64,000 nucleotides of DNA, from NCBI GenBank assembly GCA_965220095.1, contig OZ244805.1, positions 2,294,001 through 2,358,000 of the forward strand. Direction: 5' to 3'. The notes beneath the pieces were generated by a model. It saw only the letters and a program-made list of their open reading frames with translations, was not told where the DNA came from and ran no database searches. The position numbers were made by a program, and so were the translations under genes. Shown piece by piece: positions 17,244 through 25,791 of this stretch (the first letter of the stretch is position 1; each line of letters starts with the position of its first letter). Origin of the DNA: Bin87 sp965220095 (GTDB lineage: Bacteria; Chloroflexota; Dehalococcoidia; Lucifugimonadales; UBA3495).

Positions 17244-18746
17244 CTGGACTTTCCGCATTTCAAGCGGCGTAAGCCAGGGAATCGACAAGTCGGTGGTACA
17301 GAGCGACTGGGAGTTCCTGCGTATCGGGGTCGACGGCCGACGTTGAAAAACCCTCCGAGGCCAGCCACAGGTGGCGTCGCACCAGGGCAATGGCGTCCAC
17401 GAAGGTCGGCAACGGCTTGTCGTACCAGGCCGCTCGGCGCTGGGTCATGGGGCGCTGTTTTTGCAACGTGTGGGCGGCCAGGGTGGTCCAGGAGAAGATT
17501 CCCAGCAGGACGGGCGTGGTGCGGGCGATGGCCAGGTCGGACCACTGGCGTTGGGTTTCCACGCCCAGGTGGGTCCGCACCTCCTGAAAGAGCCTGCCCC
17601 GTACTTGATACGGGGTAACTTCCAGTTGCCAGCGCAGGACAAACCATTCCAGGATCTGGGTCGGGTCCGCGGCGGGGTCGGTGCACAGCAAGGCCTGGGT
17701 GGCGAAGGAGCCCTGGGGATCTCGGATCAGCACCCAGCGGATGAGGACTGGAGACTTGCCGGAGCGGTACCAGACCGCCGTTTGCGACGTGAGTTCCACC
17801 GTGCGGGTGGCGCCGTCATAGCAGGCCACGGCCACGCTGGCCCAAGTTGCCTGGGGCTGGTCGAGGATCGTTTTCAGCGCGGGTCGCCGCGCGCCTTTCA
17901 GCGGCGGGCGGCCGTTCTGACCCGGCTGACGGGCTGGCGCGGGCGCATAGAGAGCGGCGTCCAGCCGTAGTCTGGCAATGAGGGTAACGGGTTCACGGAG
18001 GGATTGGCAGCAGTGGAGCAGGTCCAGCACGGCGTAGCTGTTGTCGCCCACCAGCACCAGTGGACGTTGGGGCAGCCAGCGTGGTTCGGCAGGCTCACCA
18101 TGAGCGGGGTTGCAGGATCATCTGCCGCGCCCAGTCGGTGAGCTTCTTGTGCCGACGGCCCTGCTGTTGGTAGTACCGGGTCGATGGCGCCAGCACGGTG
18201 AGCACCGGCAGGGCCCAATGGCGTCCGGCCCAAGGCACGTGGCCCAGCCACATCAGGGAGATCCAGCGCAGGCCGCTGGCCTTGACCAGTTGGCTCCGGC
18301 TGGAACGCACCGCGTCGCGGTAGATGCCCCGACCTTTGATCTTGGCGCCGCGACGCCGTTCCAGAGTTTCGTCGATGCCGAAGACCAAGGGGCCATCCCC
18401 ACCATCAAGGTGCTGGAGCAGCAACACCAAGAGGATGCGCGCCGCTGCACGGGGCGACCACACCGCCCGGTTGAGCACCTCATGGTAGCGGGCGTAATCG
18501 CGGTGATCGCTGCGGCCCATGACCCGCAGGGCCGCGGCGACGGTGCGCTGACCCGGGGTCAGGATCGCGCCCACCAGCAGTACCTGGGCTTTCCGCCAGG
18601 TCGGGTTGGTAAACAGCGTTGCGAAGGGAATGAGTATGGATACAATGGCATTGGGCAGGGTAAGCATAGCTGGGCCTTTAGTGAGATTTTGGTCAGGCCA
18701 GCTTACCCGGTCTTTATACTTTTTCTAAATTATGCGTAAAGCCTAG
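17244..18746 (-). mobile_element. inner, complete copy of the same IS (1503 bp), 5-bp target duplication
   Basis: The inner copy runs from CTGGACTTTCCGCAT to ATGCGTAAAGCCTAG and is flanked by CCAAG on both sides (17239-17243 and 18747-18751), a clean 5-bp target duplication inside the outer copy. It is 24 bp longer than the outer copy owing to an extra palindrome at 17591-17614. Confidence 0.9.
17260..18667 (-). pseudogene. DDE transposase of the inner IS, split by a 25-bp repeat
   Basis: The N-terminal ORF (18667 to 18095, 190 aa) has TWRKAQVLLVGAIL, the first catalytic Asp in LVFGIDETLERRRG and HKKLTDWARQMILQPR, then stops. The C-terminal ORF (18057 to 17260, 265 aa) resumes at LVGDNSYAVLDLLH with the second Asp and contains the Glu helix. 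Removing the 25-bp repeat (about 18080-18104, a GGTTCGGCAGGCTCACCATGAG palindrome type) restores one frame, PR-WLPQRPLVLVGDNS. The second repeat adds eight in-frame residues, PYQVRGRL, just before the Glu helix. As written the protein is broken; whether two polypeptides can work together is unknown. Confidence 0.8.
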
Positions 18747-18751
18747 CCAAG

Positions 18752-19184
18752 GCACGTGGCCCAGCCACATCAGGGAGATCCAGCGCAGGCCGCTGGCCTT
18801 GACCAGTTGGCTCCGGCTGGAACGCACCGCGTCGCGGTAGATGCCCCGACCTTTGATCTTGGCGCCGCGACGCCGTTCCAGGGTTTCGTCGATGCCGAAG
18901 ACCAAGGGGCCATCCCCACCATCAAGGTGCTGGAGCAGCAACACCAAGAGGATGCGCGCCGCTACACGGGGCGACCACACCGCCCGGTTGAGCACCTCAT
19001 GGTAGCGGGCGTAATCGCGGTGATCGCTGCGGCCCATGACCCGCAGGGCCGCGGCGACGGTGCGCTGACCCGGGGTCAGGATCGCGCCCACCAGCAGTAC
19101 CTGGGCTTTCCGCCAGGTCGGGTTGGTAAACAGCGTTGCGAAGGGAATGAGTATGGATACAATGGCATTGGGCAGGGTAAGCAT
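18752..19184 (-). pseudogene. transposase N-terminal part (outer IS copy)
   Basis: Residues from MLTLPNAIVSILIPF to ISLMWLGHVPW are nearly identical to the inner copy. The frame then enters the end of the inner IS. This is the promoter-proximal half of the outer transposase, cut off from its C-terminal half by 1.5 kb. Confidence 0.8.
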
Positions 19185-19263
19185 AGCTGGGCCTTTAGTG
19201 AGATTTTGGTCAGGCCAACTTACCCTGTCTTTATACTTTTTCTAAATTATGCGTAAAGCCTAG

Positions 19264-19693
19264 CAAAGACGCCGCACTGGCCCGATGGGCCGCGGCAGTC
19301 CACCAGCTCTATGTCGCAGCCAAAGCCTGCAACCATCACGAGCCATGGCAAAGGCGCACCGCCCAACTGGCCTGGGAGCGGAAGCTGCTGGCCCTCGGCC
19401 GCCCTTTCCTGTCTGACCCGTCGGCTGTCCAGGGCAAGCTGTGCCGGCGCATCGAGCGCCACATCAAGGAATTCTTCGTCTTCGTGGCCGAACCCGCAGT
19501 GCCCTCAGACAACAACGCCGCCGAGCGCAGCCTGCGACATCTGGTCATCAGCCGCAAGATCAGCGGCGGCACCCGGTCGGAGCAGGGCACCGAGAGCAAG
19601 ATGACGCTGGCATCCATCTTCGGCACCTGGCCCGCCCAAGGTCTAAATCCTCTCGCCGCCTGCCGTCAGCTGCTCGTTTCCCCTCGACTCTGA
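19264..19693 (+). pseudogene. IS66-like transposase, C-terminal remnant
   Basis: An open frame of about 143 codons without a start encodes the end of an IS66-type transposase: FVAEPAVPSDNNAAERSLR, then RKISGGTRSEQGTESKM and LASIFGTWPAQGLNPLAACRQLL. The Asn/Glu-containing DNNAAER helix is the family hallmark. It begins abruptly at the end of the outer IS, which evidently removed the 5' part. Confidence 0.8.
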
Positions 19694-19817
19694 ACTGTTA
19701 CGTGTCGGTGAGCGCTTTTCGCTGAAGGCGGCGGCAGCCTTCGATTGAGTCCGTCTCAAACCGAAGCGGGCAGAGTTTCCGCACCAACCAAATCGCGACG
19801 CCGTTCCTGGCGAGGCA

Positions 19818-19845
19818 ACAAAAAACGGCCCCGCCGGGAGCCGTT
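19818..19845 (-). terminator. rho-independent terminator of tRNA-Asp
   Basis: On the minus strand, AACGGC and GCCGTT pair around a GC-rich loop, followed directly by a run of T (19818-19825 as A on the plus strand). It lies about 40 bp after the tRNA 3' end. Confidence 0.8.
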
Positions 19846-19886
19846 ACGCGGATTAGGTTAAGGTGGGGGGGGAATGGTAAGGGATA

Positions 19887-19962
19887 TGGCGACCCCGATC
19901 GGATTCGAACCGACGATCTCTGCCTTGACAGGGCAGTATGTTAACCGCTACACCACGGGGCC
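19887..19962 (-). tRNA. tRNA-Asp (GTC)
   Basis: The reverse strand folds as a cloverleaf: acceptor GGCCCCG / CGGGGTC (one G-U), anticodon arm CTGCC-CTGTCAA-GGCAG giving anticodon GTC, T-loop GGTTCGAATCC, discriminator G and an encoded 3' CCA. Length 76 nt. Confidence 0.95.
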
Positions 19963-20043
19963 AAATCCGCACAACCCGGAGATTGCGCATAGTCAATTCT
20001 ATGGTGAGTAGGCGATTTCTGTCAAACGCCCACGGTTCGAACG

Positions 20044-20218
20044 CAGGGCAACCGCATTCTAATTGAATCAGTTTTTGAGGTGCCCGTCATTCCCGCGAAA
20101 GCGGGAATCCAAGTGGCTTGGTTGTACGTCAACTGCCTGGAAGCAATCTGTATGGATTCCCGCTTTCGCGGGAATGACGATTTATCAGGCCACCTAAAGT
20201 TAGAATGCGTTTGCCCTG
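20044..20218. mobile_element. 175-bp MITE-like element, copy B, with 10-bp target duplication
   Basis: The same element as at 4677-4851, in the opposite orientation and differing at only a few bases. It is flanked on both sides by GGTTCGAACG (20034-20043 and 20219-20228), a 10-bp direct repeat, so this copy inserted relatively recently. It lies 80 bp upstream of the tRNA-Asp 5' end. Its ends do not match any IS in the window, so the transposase that moves it is elsewhere. Confidence 0.9.
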
Positions 20219-20314
20219 GGTTCGAACGCTGGCGCTGGCCGGGTTTTACGGCTGACGCCAATCCTGTATAGTTGGTGCAATCAATTACCGAACCCGATGG
20301 GCCTGGAGTTGGCG

Positions 20315-21565
20315 ATGTCCACGCCTTTGGAAACCACCCCCGGACTGCAACCGCTGCCTCTGCAAGGGCTGCGCGTGCTGGATGCTACGCATATTGTGGC
20401 TGGGCCCTATTGCGCCATGATTCTGGCCGATATGGGCGCCGAAGTCATCAAGGTCGAACGACCCGGCGTCGGCGACCGGGCCCGGCTGAACGACCCATGG
20501 GTAGACGGGCCCGACGGCGGCAAGGTCAGCGCGCGCTATCTGGGGGTGAACCGCAACAAGAAGAGTGTTGCGCTGGACTTGCGCGACCCGGTAGCCAAGC
20601 GGGCCTTCACCAACATGGTGGCAGTCTCGGATGTGCTGCTGGACAACTGGGGTCCCGGCGCAATGGAGCGGTTGGGGTTCGGCTACGACCGGCTGGCTGA
20701 AATCAACCCGGGCATTATCTACGCCAGCATTACCGGATACGGCGATAGCGACGGGTTGCGGGGCCCCTACTCCAACTGGCCGGCCAACAATCCCTGCGTG
20801 CAGGGTATGGGCGGCTGGATGGCGATGACCGGAGCGCCGGAGAGCGGCCCGCAGATGGTGGGCGACAATATTGGCGATTCGGTGCCGGGCGTCTGGACGG
20901 CGCTGGGGGTGATGCTGGCGCTGGAATCCCGCCGCAAAACCGGCCTGGGTCAGCACGTTGATATGGCGATGTACGATTGCATGGTGGCCCATACCACCAG
21001 CAGTATGCCGCTGTATCAATCTACCGGGCAAGTTACAACCACGGCTCGGGAGAATATGTTCTCGGCGCAACTGGCGCTGCGTGCCTCGGATGGTTACGTC
21101 GTGCTGGCCGGGGCGGGCGACGCCGACGACAAGTGGCGGGCGATGTGGAATCTCGCCGGCCGCCCGGAGTTGGCCGACGACCCGCGCTATCTGGGTCGCG
21201 GTGTTACCGGGCCGTTCTACTTCAGCCACATCGTGCCGGCCATCGAAGAATGGTCGCAACACATACCCAAACGGGAGCTTAACCAGCAGCTGCTGGACTG
21301 CGGCTTCTCCATGGGCATCGTGCAGGACGCGGCTGACCTGGACGGCTGCGAGCATCTGGCGGTGCGCAACATGTTCATTGACAGCGGTGATACTTACGGG
21401 CGTCCGTTCCGCACTGTCAACACGCCGGTCCAACTGACTGGATGCGTCGACACGCCGGCCAATCCGCCGCCGACGTTGGGTCAACACAATCGCGACGTGC
21501 TGTGTTCCATCGGAGGTCTTACTGACGAAGAGATGGACCGGCTTCTTGCCGAAGGAAAAGCCTAG
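20315..21565 (+). CDS. CaiB/BaiF family CoA-transferase
   Basis: A 416-residue family III CoA-transferase, moving CoA between organic acids. Family segments: LRVLDATHIVAGPYCAMIL, GAEVIKVERPG-GD, SVALDLRDP, ADVLLDNWGPGAMERLGFGY-like, YASITGYGDSDGLRGPY, and the region around VDMAMYDCMVA. Length is normal. The start is set at ATG 20315 because GGAG lies about 7 nt upstream; ATG 20297 is possible. The substrate cannot be read from sequence; neighbouring hydrolases suggest organic-acid catabolism. Confidence 0.88.
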   Translation: MSTPLETTPGLQPLPLQGLRVLDATHIVAGPYCAMILADMGAEVIKVERPGVGDRARLNDPWVDGPDGGKVSARYLGVNRNKKSVALDLRDPVAKRAFTNMVAVSDVLLDNWGPGAMERLGFGYDRLAEINPGIIYASITGYGDSDGLRGPYSNWPANNPCVQGMGGWMAMTGAPESGPQMVGDNIGDSVPGVWTALGVMLALESRRKTGLGQHVDMAMYDCMVAHTTSSMPLYQSTGQVTTTARENMFSAQLALRASDGYVVLAGAGDADDKWRAMWNLAGRPELADDPRYLGRGVTGPFYFSHIVPAIEEWSQHIPKRELNQQLLDCGFSMGIVQDAADLDGCEHLAVRNMFIDSGDTYGRPFRTVNTPVQLTGCVDTPANPPPTLGQHNRDVLCSIGGLTDEEMDRLLAEGKA

Positions 21566-21650
21566 CCCGTGCCGGTCAGGTTCGTGATTTCGGCTTCCTG
21601 CACTACTTGATGGCACCTGCACTACTTTATGGCAGAGGTAACGACTGCGT

Positions 21651-22910
21651 ATGCCCACTTTTCAGGCTCCTCGAGGCACCTCCGACCGTCTGCCGGCGGA
21701 ACAAAAATACTGGCGTTACATCGAGGGCAAGGCCGTGGACGTGGCCCGTCGGTTCGGTTACGGCCGCATCGACAGCCCCATGTTTGAGGACGCGGGACTG
21801 TTCGTGCGCGGCGTGGGCGAAGGCACGGACATCGTCGAAAAGGAGATGTACGTCTTTGAGGATCGGGGCGGCGACCAGCTCACATTACGCGCCGAGGGAA
21901 CGGCTCCGGTGTGCCGGGCCTATCTGGAGCACGGGATGCACAACCAGGCGCAACCGGTGCGGCTGTATTACCTGTGCCCGGTGTTCCGCTACGAGCGTCC
22001 GCAGGCCGGCCGGTTTCGCCAGCACCACCAGTTCGGCGTAGAGGCCATCGGCGACGGTGATCCGTCGGTCGACGCCGAGGTGATCGAACTCGCGTGGACG
22101 CTGATGCACGACATCGGTTTGAGCGACATTACCCTCCTGACCAACAGCATTGGGGACGAAAACTGCCGGCCCGAATTTATTGCGGCGCTGAAGTCTTACT
22201 ACGAGAAATCGAGTGGACACCTTTGCCAAGATTGCCGAGCCCGTCTGGAGCGCAATCCGCTGCGACTGCTGGATTGCAAGGTGGAGACCTGCCGGGCGTT
22301 GGGTGAGGAAGCTCCCAAATCGGTGGAATGTCTCTGCGCCGATTGCCAGACCCACTGGGATCGGGTTCAGTCGTACCTGGCGGCCATCGGTGTGCCCAAT
22401 CAGGTTGACCACCGGCTGGTGCGCGGCCTGGATTACTACACCCGCACGGTGTTCGAAATCCAGCCGGCGGTGGAGGGCGCACAATCCACCATCTGCGGCG
22501 GCGGGCGATACGACGCTCTGATCGAACAGCTGGGAGGCCGGCCGACGCCCGGCATCGGGTTCGGCAGCGGCATCGAGCGGCTCACCCTGAATTTGCAGCG
22601 GGCTGAATATCCGGTGCCGGAAGAGCCGGCCCCGCGCTACCTGATCGCCACCATCGGTGAGACGGCCCGCGTGTCCGGGGTCGCGCTGGCCAACCGACTG
22701 CGGGCCGTCGGCGTGGGCGCGATCCTGGCCAACGGCGGACGGACGTTGCGTGGACAGATGCGTCAGGCCAGCGCGCTCGGCGTGGACGCGGTGCTGATTC
22801 TGGGCGATGACGAAGTGCGCGACGGAACGGTGGCGGTTCGCAACATGGCTACCTCCAGCCAGGAAGTCGTTGCGCTGGAAGCCTTCGTGGAGAGTGCATC
22901 CGGGAACTGA
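21651..22910 (+). CDS. hisS: histidine--tRNA ligase
   Basis: A 419-residue class II synthetase that charges tRNA-His. N-terminal FQAPRGTSDRLP, motif 2 in YLCPVFRYERPQAGRFRQ, the histidine-specific LVRGLDYYTRTVFEI, GGGRYDAL and motif 3 GIGFGSGIERL are all present, followed by the anticodon-binding domain (about residues 320-419). A four-cysteine cluster (CQDCRA ... CLCADC, about residues 185-240) suggests a bound metal in the insertion domain, as in some bacterial HisRS. It lies 85 bp after the CoA-transferase gene on the same strand and ends in a terminator. Confidence 0.96.
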   Translation: MPTFQAPRGTSDRLPAEQKYWRYIEGKAVDVARRFGYGRIDSPMFEDAGLFVRGVGEGTDIVEKEMYVFEDRGGDQLTLRAEGTAPVCRAYLEHGMHNQAQPVRLYYLCPVFRYERPQAGRFRQHHQFGVEAIGDGDPSVDAEVIELAWTLMHDIGLSDITLLTNSIGDENCRPEFIAALKSYYEKSSGHLCQDCRARLERNPLRLLDCKVETCRALGEEAPKSVECLCADCQTHWDRVQSYLAAIGVPNQVDHRLVRGLDYYTRTVFEIQPAVEGAQSTICGGGRYDALIEQLGGRPTPGIGFGSGIERLTLNLQRAEYPVPEEPAPRYLIATIGETARVSGVALANRLRAVGVGAILANGGRTLRGQMRQASALGVDAVLILGDDEVRDGTVAVRNMATSSQEVVALEAFVESASGN

Positions 22911-22937
22911 GCGCCCCGGCAAGAATGCCACGGATTG

Positions 22938-22963
22938 AGCCGGCCTTTGCGTCGGCTTTTTTT
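22938..22963 (+). terminator. rho-independent terminator after hisS
   Basis: AGCCG pairs with CGGCT around a short loop and is followed by a T7 run, 28 bp after the hisS stop. Confidence 0.85.
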
Positions 22964-23092
22964 GTTGCTCAGCGCACGAATATTGGTTGAATTAAAAAAT
23001 AGTGACCGGTGCGCCGTTGACGGCTGCGAACAGCGTAATAGAACATATGTGCATCACGCGGGCGACCTACCGGACGCCAACAGGAGCACACC

Positions 23093-23398
23093 ATGAAAGC
23101 CAATATCAACAGCGTATTTTCAGCAACCGAAGCGGTAACCACGGTTCCCATCCCCGCTGGGGGTCGCCGGATTTATTATCGCGGGTACCTGGTTCACGCC
23201 GAGATACCGTCCATTTGCTACGTAATCTACGGGCGTAATTCTTTGCACCAGCTGACCGAACTGGGCACCGTGCGCAGTTTTATGAACGCCATGCGTTGGG
23301 TGGACCGGCACCTCAACGAGATGCTGGAGTTGAAGTCGCTGGTGCCAGAATTTTCTCCGCTGGATAACGCCACCGCACCACACCGCCTCGCAGCCTGA
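23093..23398 (+). CDS. hypothetical protein, 101 aa
   Basis: A small soluble protein I do not recognise. It has an AGGAG ribosome-binding site 8 nt before the ATG, a beta-rich middle (RRIYYRGYLVHAEIPSICYVIYG) and a helix MNAMRWVDRHLNEMLELK near the end. No signal peptide or membrane segment. Codon use looks like the neighbours, which supports a real gene. Confidence 0.55.
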   Translation: MKANINSVFSATEAVTTVPIPAGGRRIYYRGYLVHAEIPSICYVIYGRNSLHQLTELGTVRSFMNAMRWVDRHLNEMLELKSLVPEFSPLDNATAPHRLAA

Positions 23399-23490
23399 CG
23401 TGGCCGTAACCAGTCCAGACCGGCACTCCGCCGGGACGCCCTCCGCTGGAACTACTCGCCGGCCTGTGGCCGTTATGCAAGAATGTTGCC

Positions 23491-24196
23491 ATGCAGCCGC
23501 CGGAGAACACCATCAGCTACCGCCGGGTGGTGGAGTTGAGCCATCCGTTACGCCCCGGGATACCCCAGTGGCCCGGCGACCCTGCGGTGCGTTTCGATAC
23601 GGTGGCGGAGTTGGGCCAACAGGGTTATTTCCTGCGCAGTTTCAGCATGGGAGAGCATACCGGGACGCATCTGGCATCGCCGGCCGCTTACTACGCGGAC
23701 GGCGCCGGGCCCGAAGCTCTGCCGGCCGCGTCATTAGTGGCGCCGGCGGTGGTGATCGACGTCAGCCGCCGATCCGGATTATGCCTTGAGCGTGGCGGAC
23801 ATTGCCGAATGGGAGCAACGGCACGAGACGATTTCTCCCGGAGTCGCGGTGCTGCTGTTCACCGGCTGGCAACGGTTTTGGATGCGTCCTGAGCGATTTA
23901 TCAACCTGGACGCACACGGCGTCATGCACACGCCCGGTTTCAGCATGGCCGCCGCTCGACTTTTGCTGAATGACCGGAGAGTGCACGGGTTGGCTACCGA
24001 TGCGCCGGGAATCGACCCGGGGGCCGATGCCGGGTTATCCATCAGCCGGCTGGCGCTGTCCCAGGCCAGCCTGGTGCTGGAATGTGTCAACAACCTGGAT
24101 CAACTCCCTCCCATCGGGACGACTATCGTTGTTGGTCGGCTCATGCTGGTGGGAGGGAGTGGCTCGCCGGCGATGGTGTTGGCGTTGGTACCGTAA
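23491..24196 (+). pseudogene. cyclase / kynurenine-formamidase-like protein, frameshifted
   Basis: The first frame gives RRVVELSHPLRPGIPQWPGDP and GEHTGTHLASPAAYYADG; after one extra base near 23766 the second frame gives DPDYALSVADIAEWE ... VLLFTGW and GLATDAPGID, the remainder of a cyclase-family metal hydrolase. The family motif H-x-G-T-H-x-D-x-P-x-H reads H-T-G-T-H-L-A-S-P-A-A here, so the metal-binding Asp and last His are replaced. Together with the frameshift this suggests a non-functional or divergent gene; the frameshift could also be a sequencing error. Confidence 0.7.
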
Positions 24197-24238
24197 CTGC
24201 ACCGGCGAATACGAGGATCAGGTTTGCGACCGACCGCG

Positions 24239-24634
24239 TTAGAGGGCGCCGGCTCCAGCAGCGGCGCACGCTTCGTCTTCTTCGCTGGTTCCACCGCCGA
24301 CGCCGCACGCGCCGACGACCTCGCCGCCCACGACGATGGGAACTGCGCCCTGGCCCATTATCATCTCGGCGCCGGAGCGTTGGCGGATACCGGCCGGGGT
24401 GGGCGAATCGGCCCGGGCCTGCAGTTCACCGCTGGGGCGGCCGAAAGCCGATGATGCAACCGCCTTGCCCTGGCATCCGTAAGCGGACGCCCAGATTGCG
24501 CCGTCCATACGCTGCAATCCGATCAGCCGCCCGCCCGCATCGACGACGGCCACGCTCACCTTGATGTTCAGTTCTCCGGCCTTGGCCAGTGCCGCTGCCA
24601 TAATCCGGTTGGTGTCGGCTAAAGTCAGTGCCAT
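24239..24634 (-). CDS. GlcG/HbpS family (DUF336) protein
   Basis: A 131-residue protein of the GlcG/HbpS fold: MALTLADTNRIMAAALAKA helix, VSVAVVDAGGRLIGLQRMDGA, the GKAVASSAFGRPS helix, GQGAVPIVVGGEVVGACGVGGGTSEEDEACA at the end. Family members include a haem-binding secreted sensor and proteins of unknown role in glycolate or aromatic degradation clusters; no signal peptide is seen here. AAGGAGG lies 7 nt upstream of the ATG. Confidence 0.88.
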   Translation of the reverse strand: MALTLADTNRIMAAALAKAGELNIKVSVAVVDAGGRLIGLQRMDGAIWASAYGCQGKAVASSAFGRPSGELQARADSPTPAGIRQRSGAEMIMGQGAVPIVVGGEVVGACGVGGGTSEEDEACAAAGAGAL

Positions 24635-24742
24635 TTTTCAATCCTCCTTGATGCTGCGCTGCGGCCACACGGCCACGCAACATAATATGGCCGGCGGTTG
24701 CGGTCGGCAAGTGCAGTCGGAATCCATAAAGCTGTGGAAGAC

Positions 24743-24835
24743 TGTCATTACGAGCGCAGCGTGGCAATCTCGACGGGGCAACAGTCGTCGTTACGGGAAC
24801 GAGATTGCCACGTCGCTACGCTCCTCGCAATGACA
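24743..24835. repeat. palindromic repeat (TCATTGCGAG family)
   Basis: TGTCATTACGAGCGCAGCG-TGGCAATCTCG on the left pairs with CGAGATTGCCACGTCGC...CTCGCAATGACA on the right, around a centre of about 25 bp. The same family occurs at 61669, 62059 and three times in 62791-63325. Confidence 0.85.
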
Positions 24836-24881
24836 AATTGGTTGATTAGCGAGTTTTGCACAGGGCTAGAATCCAGGCGAA

Positions 24882-24890
24882 TGCTATACT
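24882..24890 (+). promoter_or_regulatory. extended -10 promoter before hisF
   Basis: TGCTATACT fits TGnTATAAT with one mismatch. A start near 24897 would place hisF 30 nt downstream. No convincing -35 at standard spacing. Confidence 0.45.
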
Positions 24891-24926
24891 GAGACGCAAT
24901 TTTGCCCACCGCATTGGAATGATGTT

Positions 24927-25736
24927 TTGTTGACCCGCCGAATCATACCGTGCCTCGACGTGGACGGCGGGCGCGTCGTTAAGGGAACCAGTTTCGTTAA
25001 CCTGAGGGATGCCGGCGATCCGGCCGAACTGGCGGCCCGCTATGATGCGGAAGGCGGCGACGAGCTGGTCTTCCTCGATATCACTGCCAGCAGCGACTCC
25101 CGGGACACCATGGTCAACGTGGTGCAACGAGTTTCCGAGCAGGTGTTCATCCCACTGACCGTCGGCGGGGGTATCCGCTCCATCGAAGACGTGCGCCGGA
25201 TGCTGAACGCCGGCGCCGACAAGGTGTCCATCAACACGGCGGCCATCAACACCCCGGAGCTGGTATCTCGGGGTGCGGGCCAGTTTGGCAGCCAGTGTAT
25301 CGTGGTGGCAATTGACGCTCGCCGCGTGGTTCCGGGGGAAGAGTATCCGACGCCTGAAGATGTTTCTCTCGCCGTCGATGACGACTCCGGGTGGCAGGTT
25401 TTCACCCACGGCGGGCGCAATCCGACCGGTCTGGATGCGGTCAAGTGGGCGCGCCGCGCCGTTGATCTGGGCTCCGGCGAGATTCTGCTCACCAGCATGG
25501 ACGAAGATGGGCAGCAGAACGGGTATGATCTCGGGCTAACCCGCGCCATCTCGCAGTCCGTGTCGGTGCCGGTAATCGCCAGCGGCGGTGCTGGCACCCT
25601 GGAACATCTATACGATGCTTTTGCCGGGGGCGAGGCCGACGCGGTGCTGGCCGCCAGCATATTCCATTTCGGCGCTTACACCATTGCGGAAGCCAAAAAC
25701 TACCTGGCCGGCCGCAGCATACCCATGCGAATCTGA
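24927..25736 (+). CDS. hisF: imidazole glycerol phosphate synthase subunit HisF
   Basis: A 269-residue TIM barrel that, with HisH, makes imidazole glycerol phosphate and AICAR in histidine synthesis. N-terminal LTRRIIPCLDVDGGRVVKG carries the catalytic Asp; LVFLDITAS, PLTVGGGIRSIEDVRRMLNAGADKVSIN, the second catalytic Asp region GEILLTSMDEDGQQNGYD and PVIASGGAGTLEHL follow. The start is a TTG (24927), reading M-L-T-R-R, matching the family N-terminus; no ATG fits. A region around residues 130-155 is slightly longer than in typical HisF. First of a hisF-HAD-hisIE run. Confidence 0.95.
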   Translation: MLTRRIIPCLDVDGGRVVKGTSFVNLRDAGDPAELAARYDAEGGDELVFLDITASSDSRDTMVNVVQRVSEQVFIPLTVGGGIRSIEDVRRMLNAGADKVSINTAAINTPELVSRGAGQFGSQCIVVAIDARRVVPGEEYPTPEDVSLAVDDDSGWQVFTHGGRNPTGLDAVKWARRAVDLGSGEILLTSMDEDGQQNGYDLGLTRAISQSVSVPVIASGGAGTLEHLYDAFAGGEADAVLAASIFHFGAYTIAEAKNYLAGRSIPMRI

Positions 25737-25791
25737 CCCCGAATTCGCAGCATAAACCGTACTCGCAATATGCACAGAGGTGGCATCGACG

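Larger units (their letters stand above)
16277..19263 (-). mobile_element. outer copy of a ~1.48-kb DDE insertion sequence, interrupted
   Basis: Left part 16277-17243 and right part 18752-19263 join to one element of 1479 bp, split by an inner copy of the same element. The ends CTGGACTTTCCGCAT and (reverse) CTAGGCTTTACGCAT are imperfect inverted repeats. No target duplication flanks the outer copy (left flank is the lipoprotein gene, right flank an IS66-like remnant), so the locus was rearranged after insertion. The IS family is uncertain (IS4/IS701/ISH3-like DDE). Confidence 0.8.

Noticed and set aside
19887..20228. tRNA-Asp as an attachment site for the MITE or for an island
   Set aside because: The MITE target GGTTCGAACG lies 70 bp upstream of the tRNA 5' end and is not part of the tRNA; no integrase or tRNA-end duplication is present.
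21566..21650. T-box or riboswitch leader before hisS
   Set aside because: Only 85 bp between genes, no T-box sequence or terminator-antiterminator pair.
20285..21658. Minus-strand ORF of 457 codons over the CoA-transferase gene
   Set aside because: Antisense shadow; the plus strand encodes the conserved CoA-transferase.
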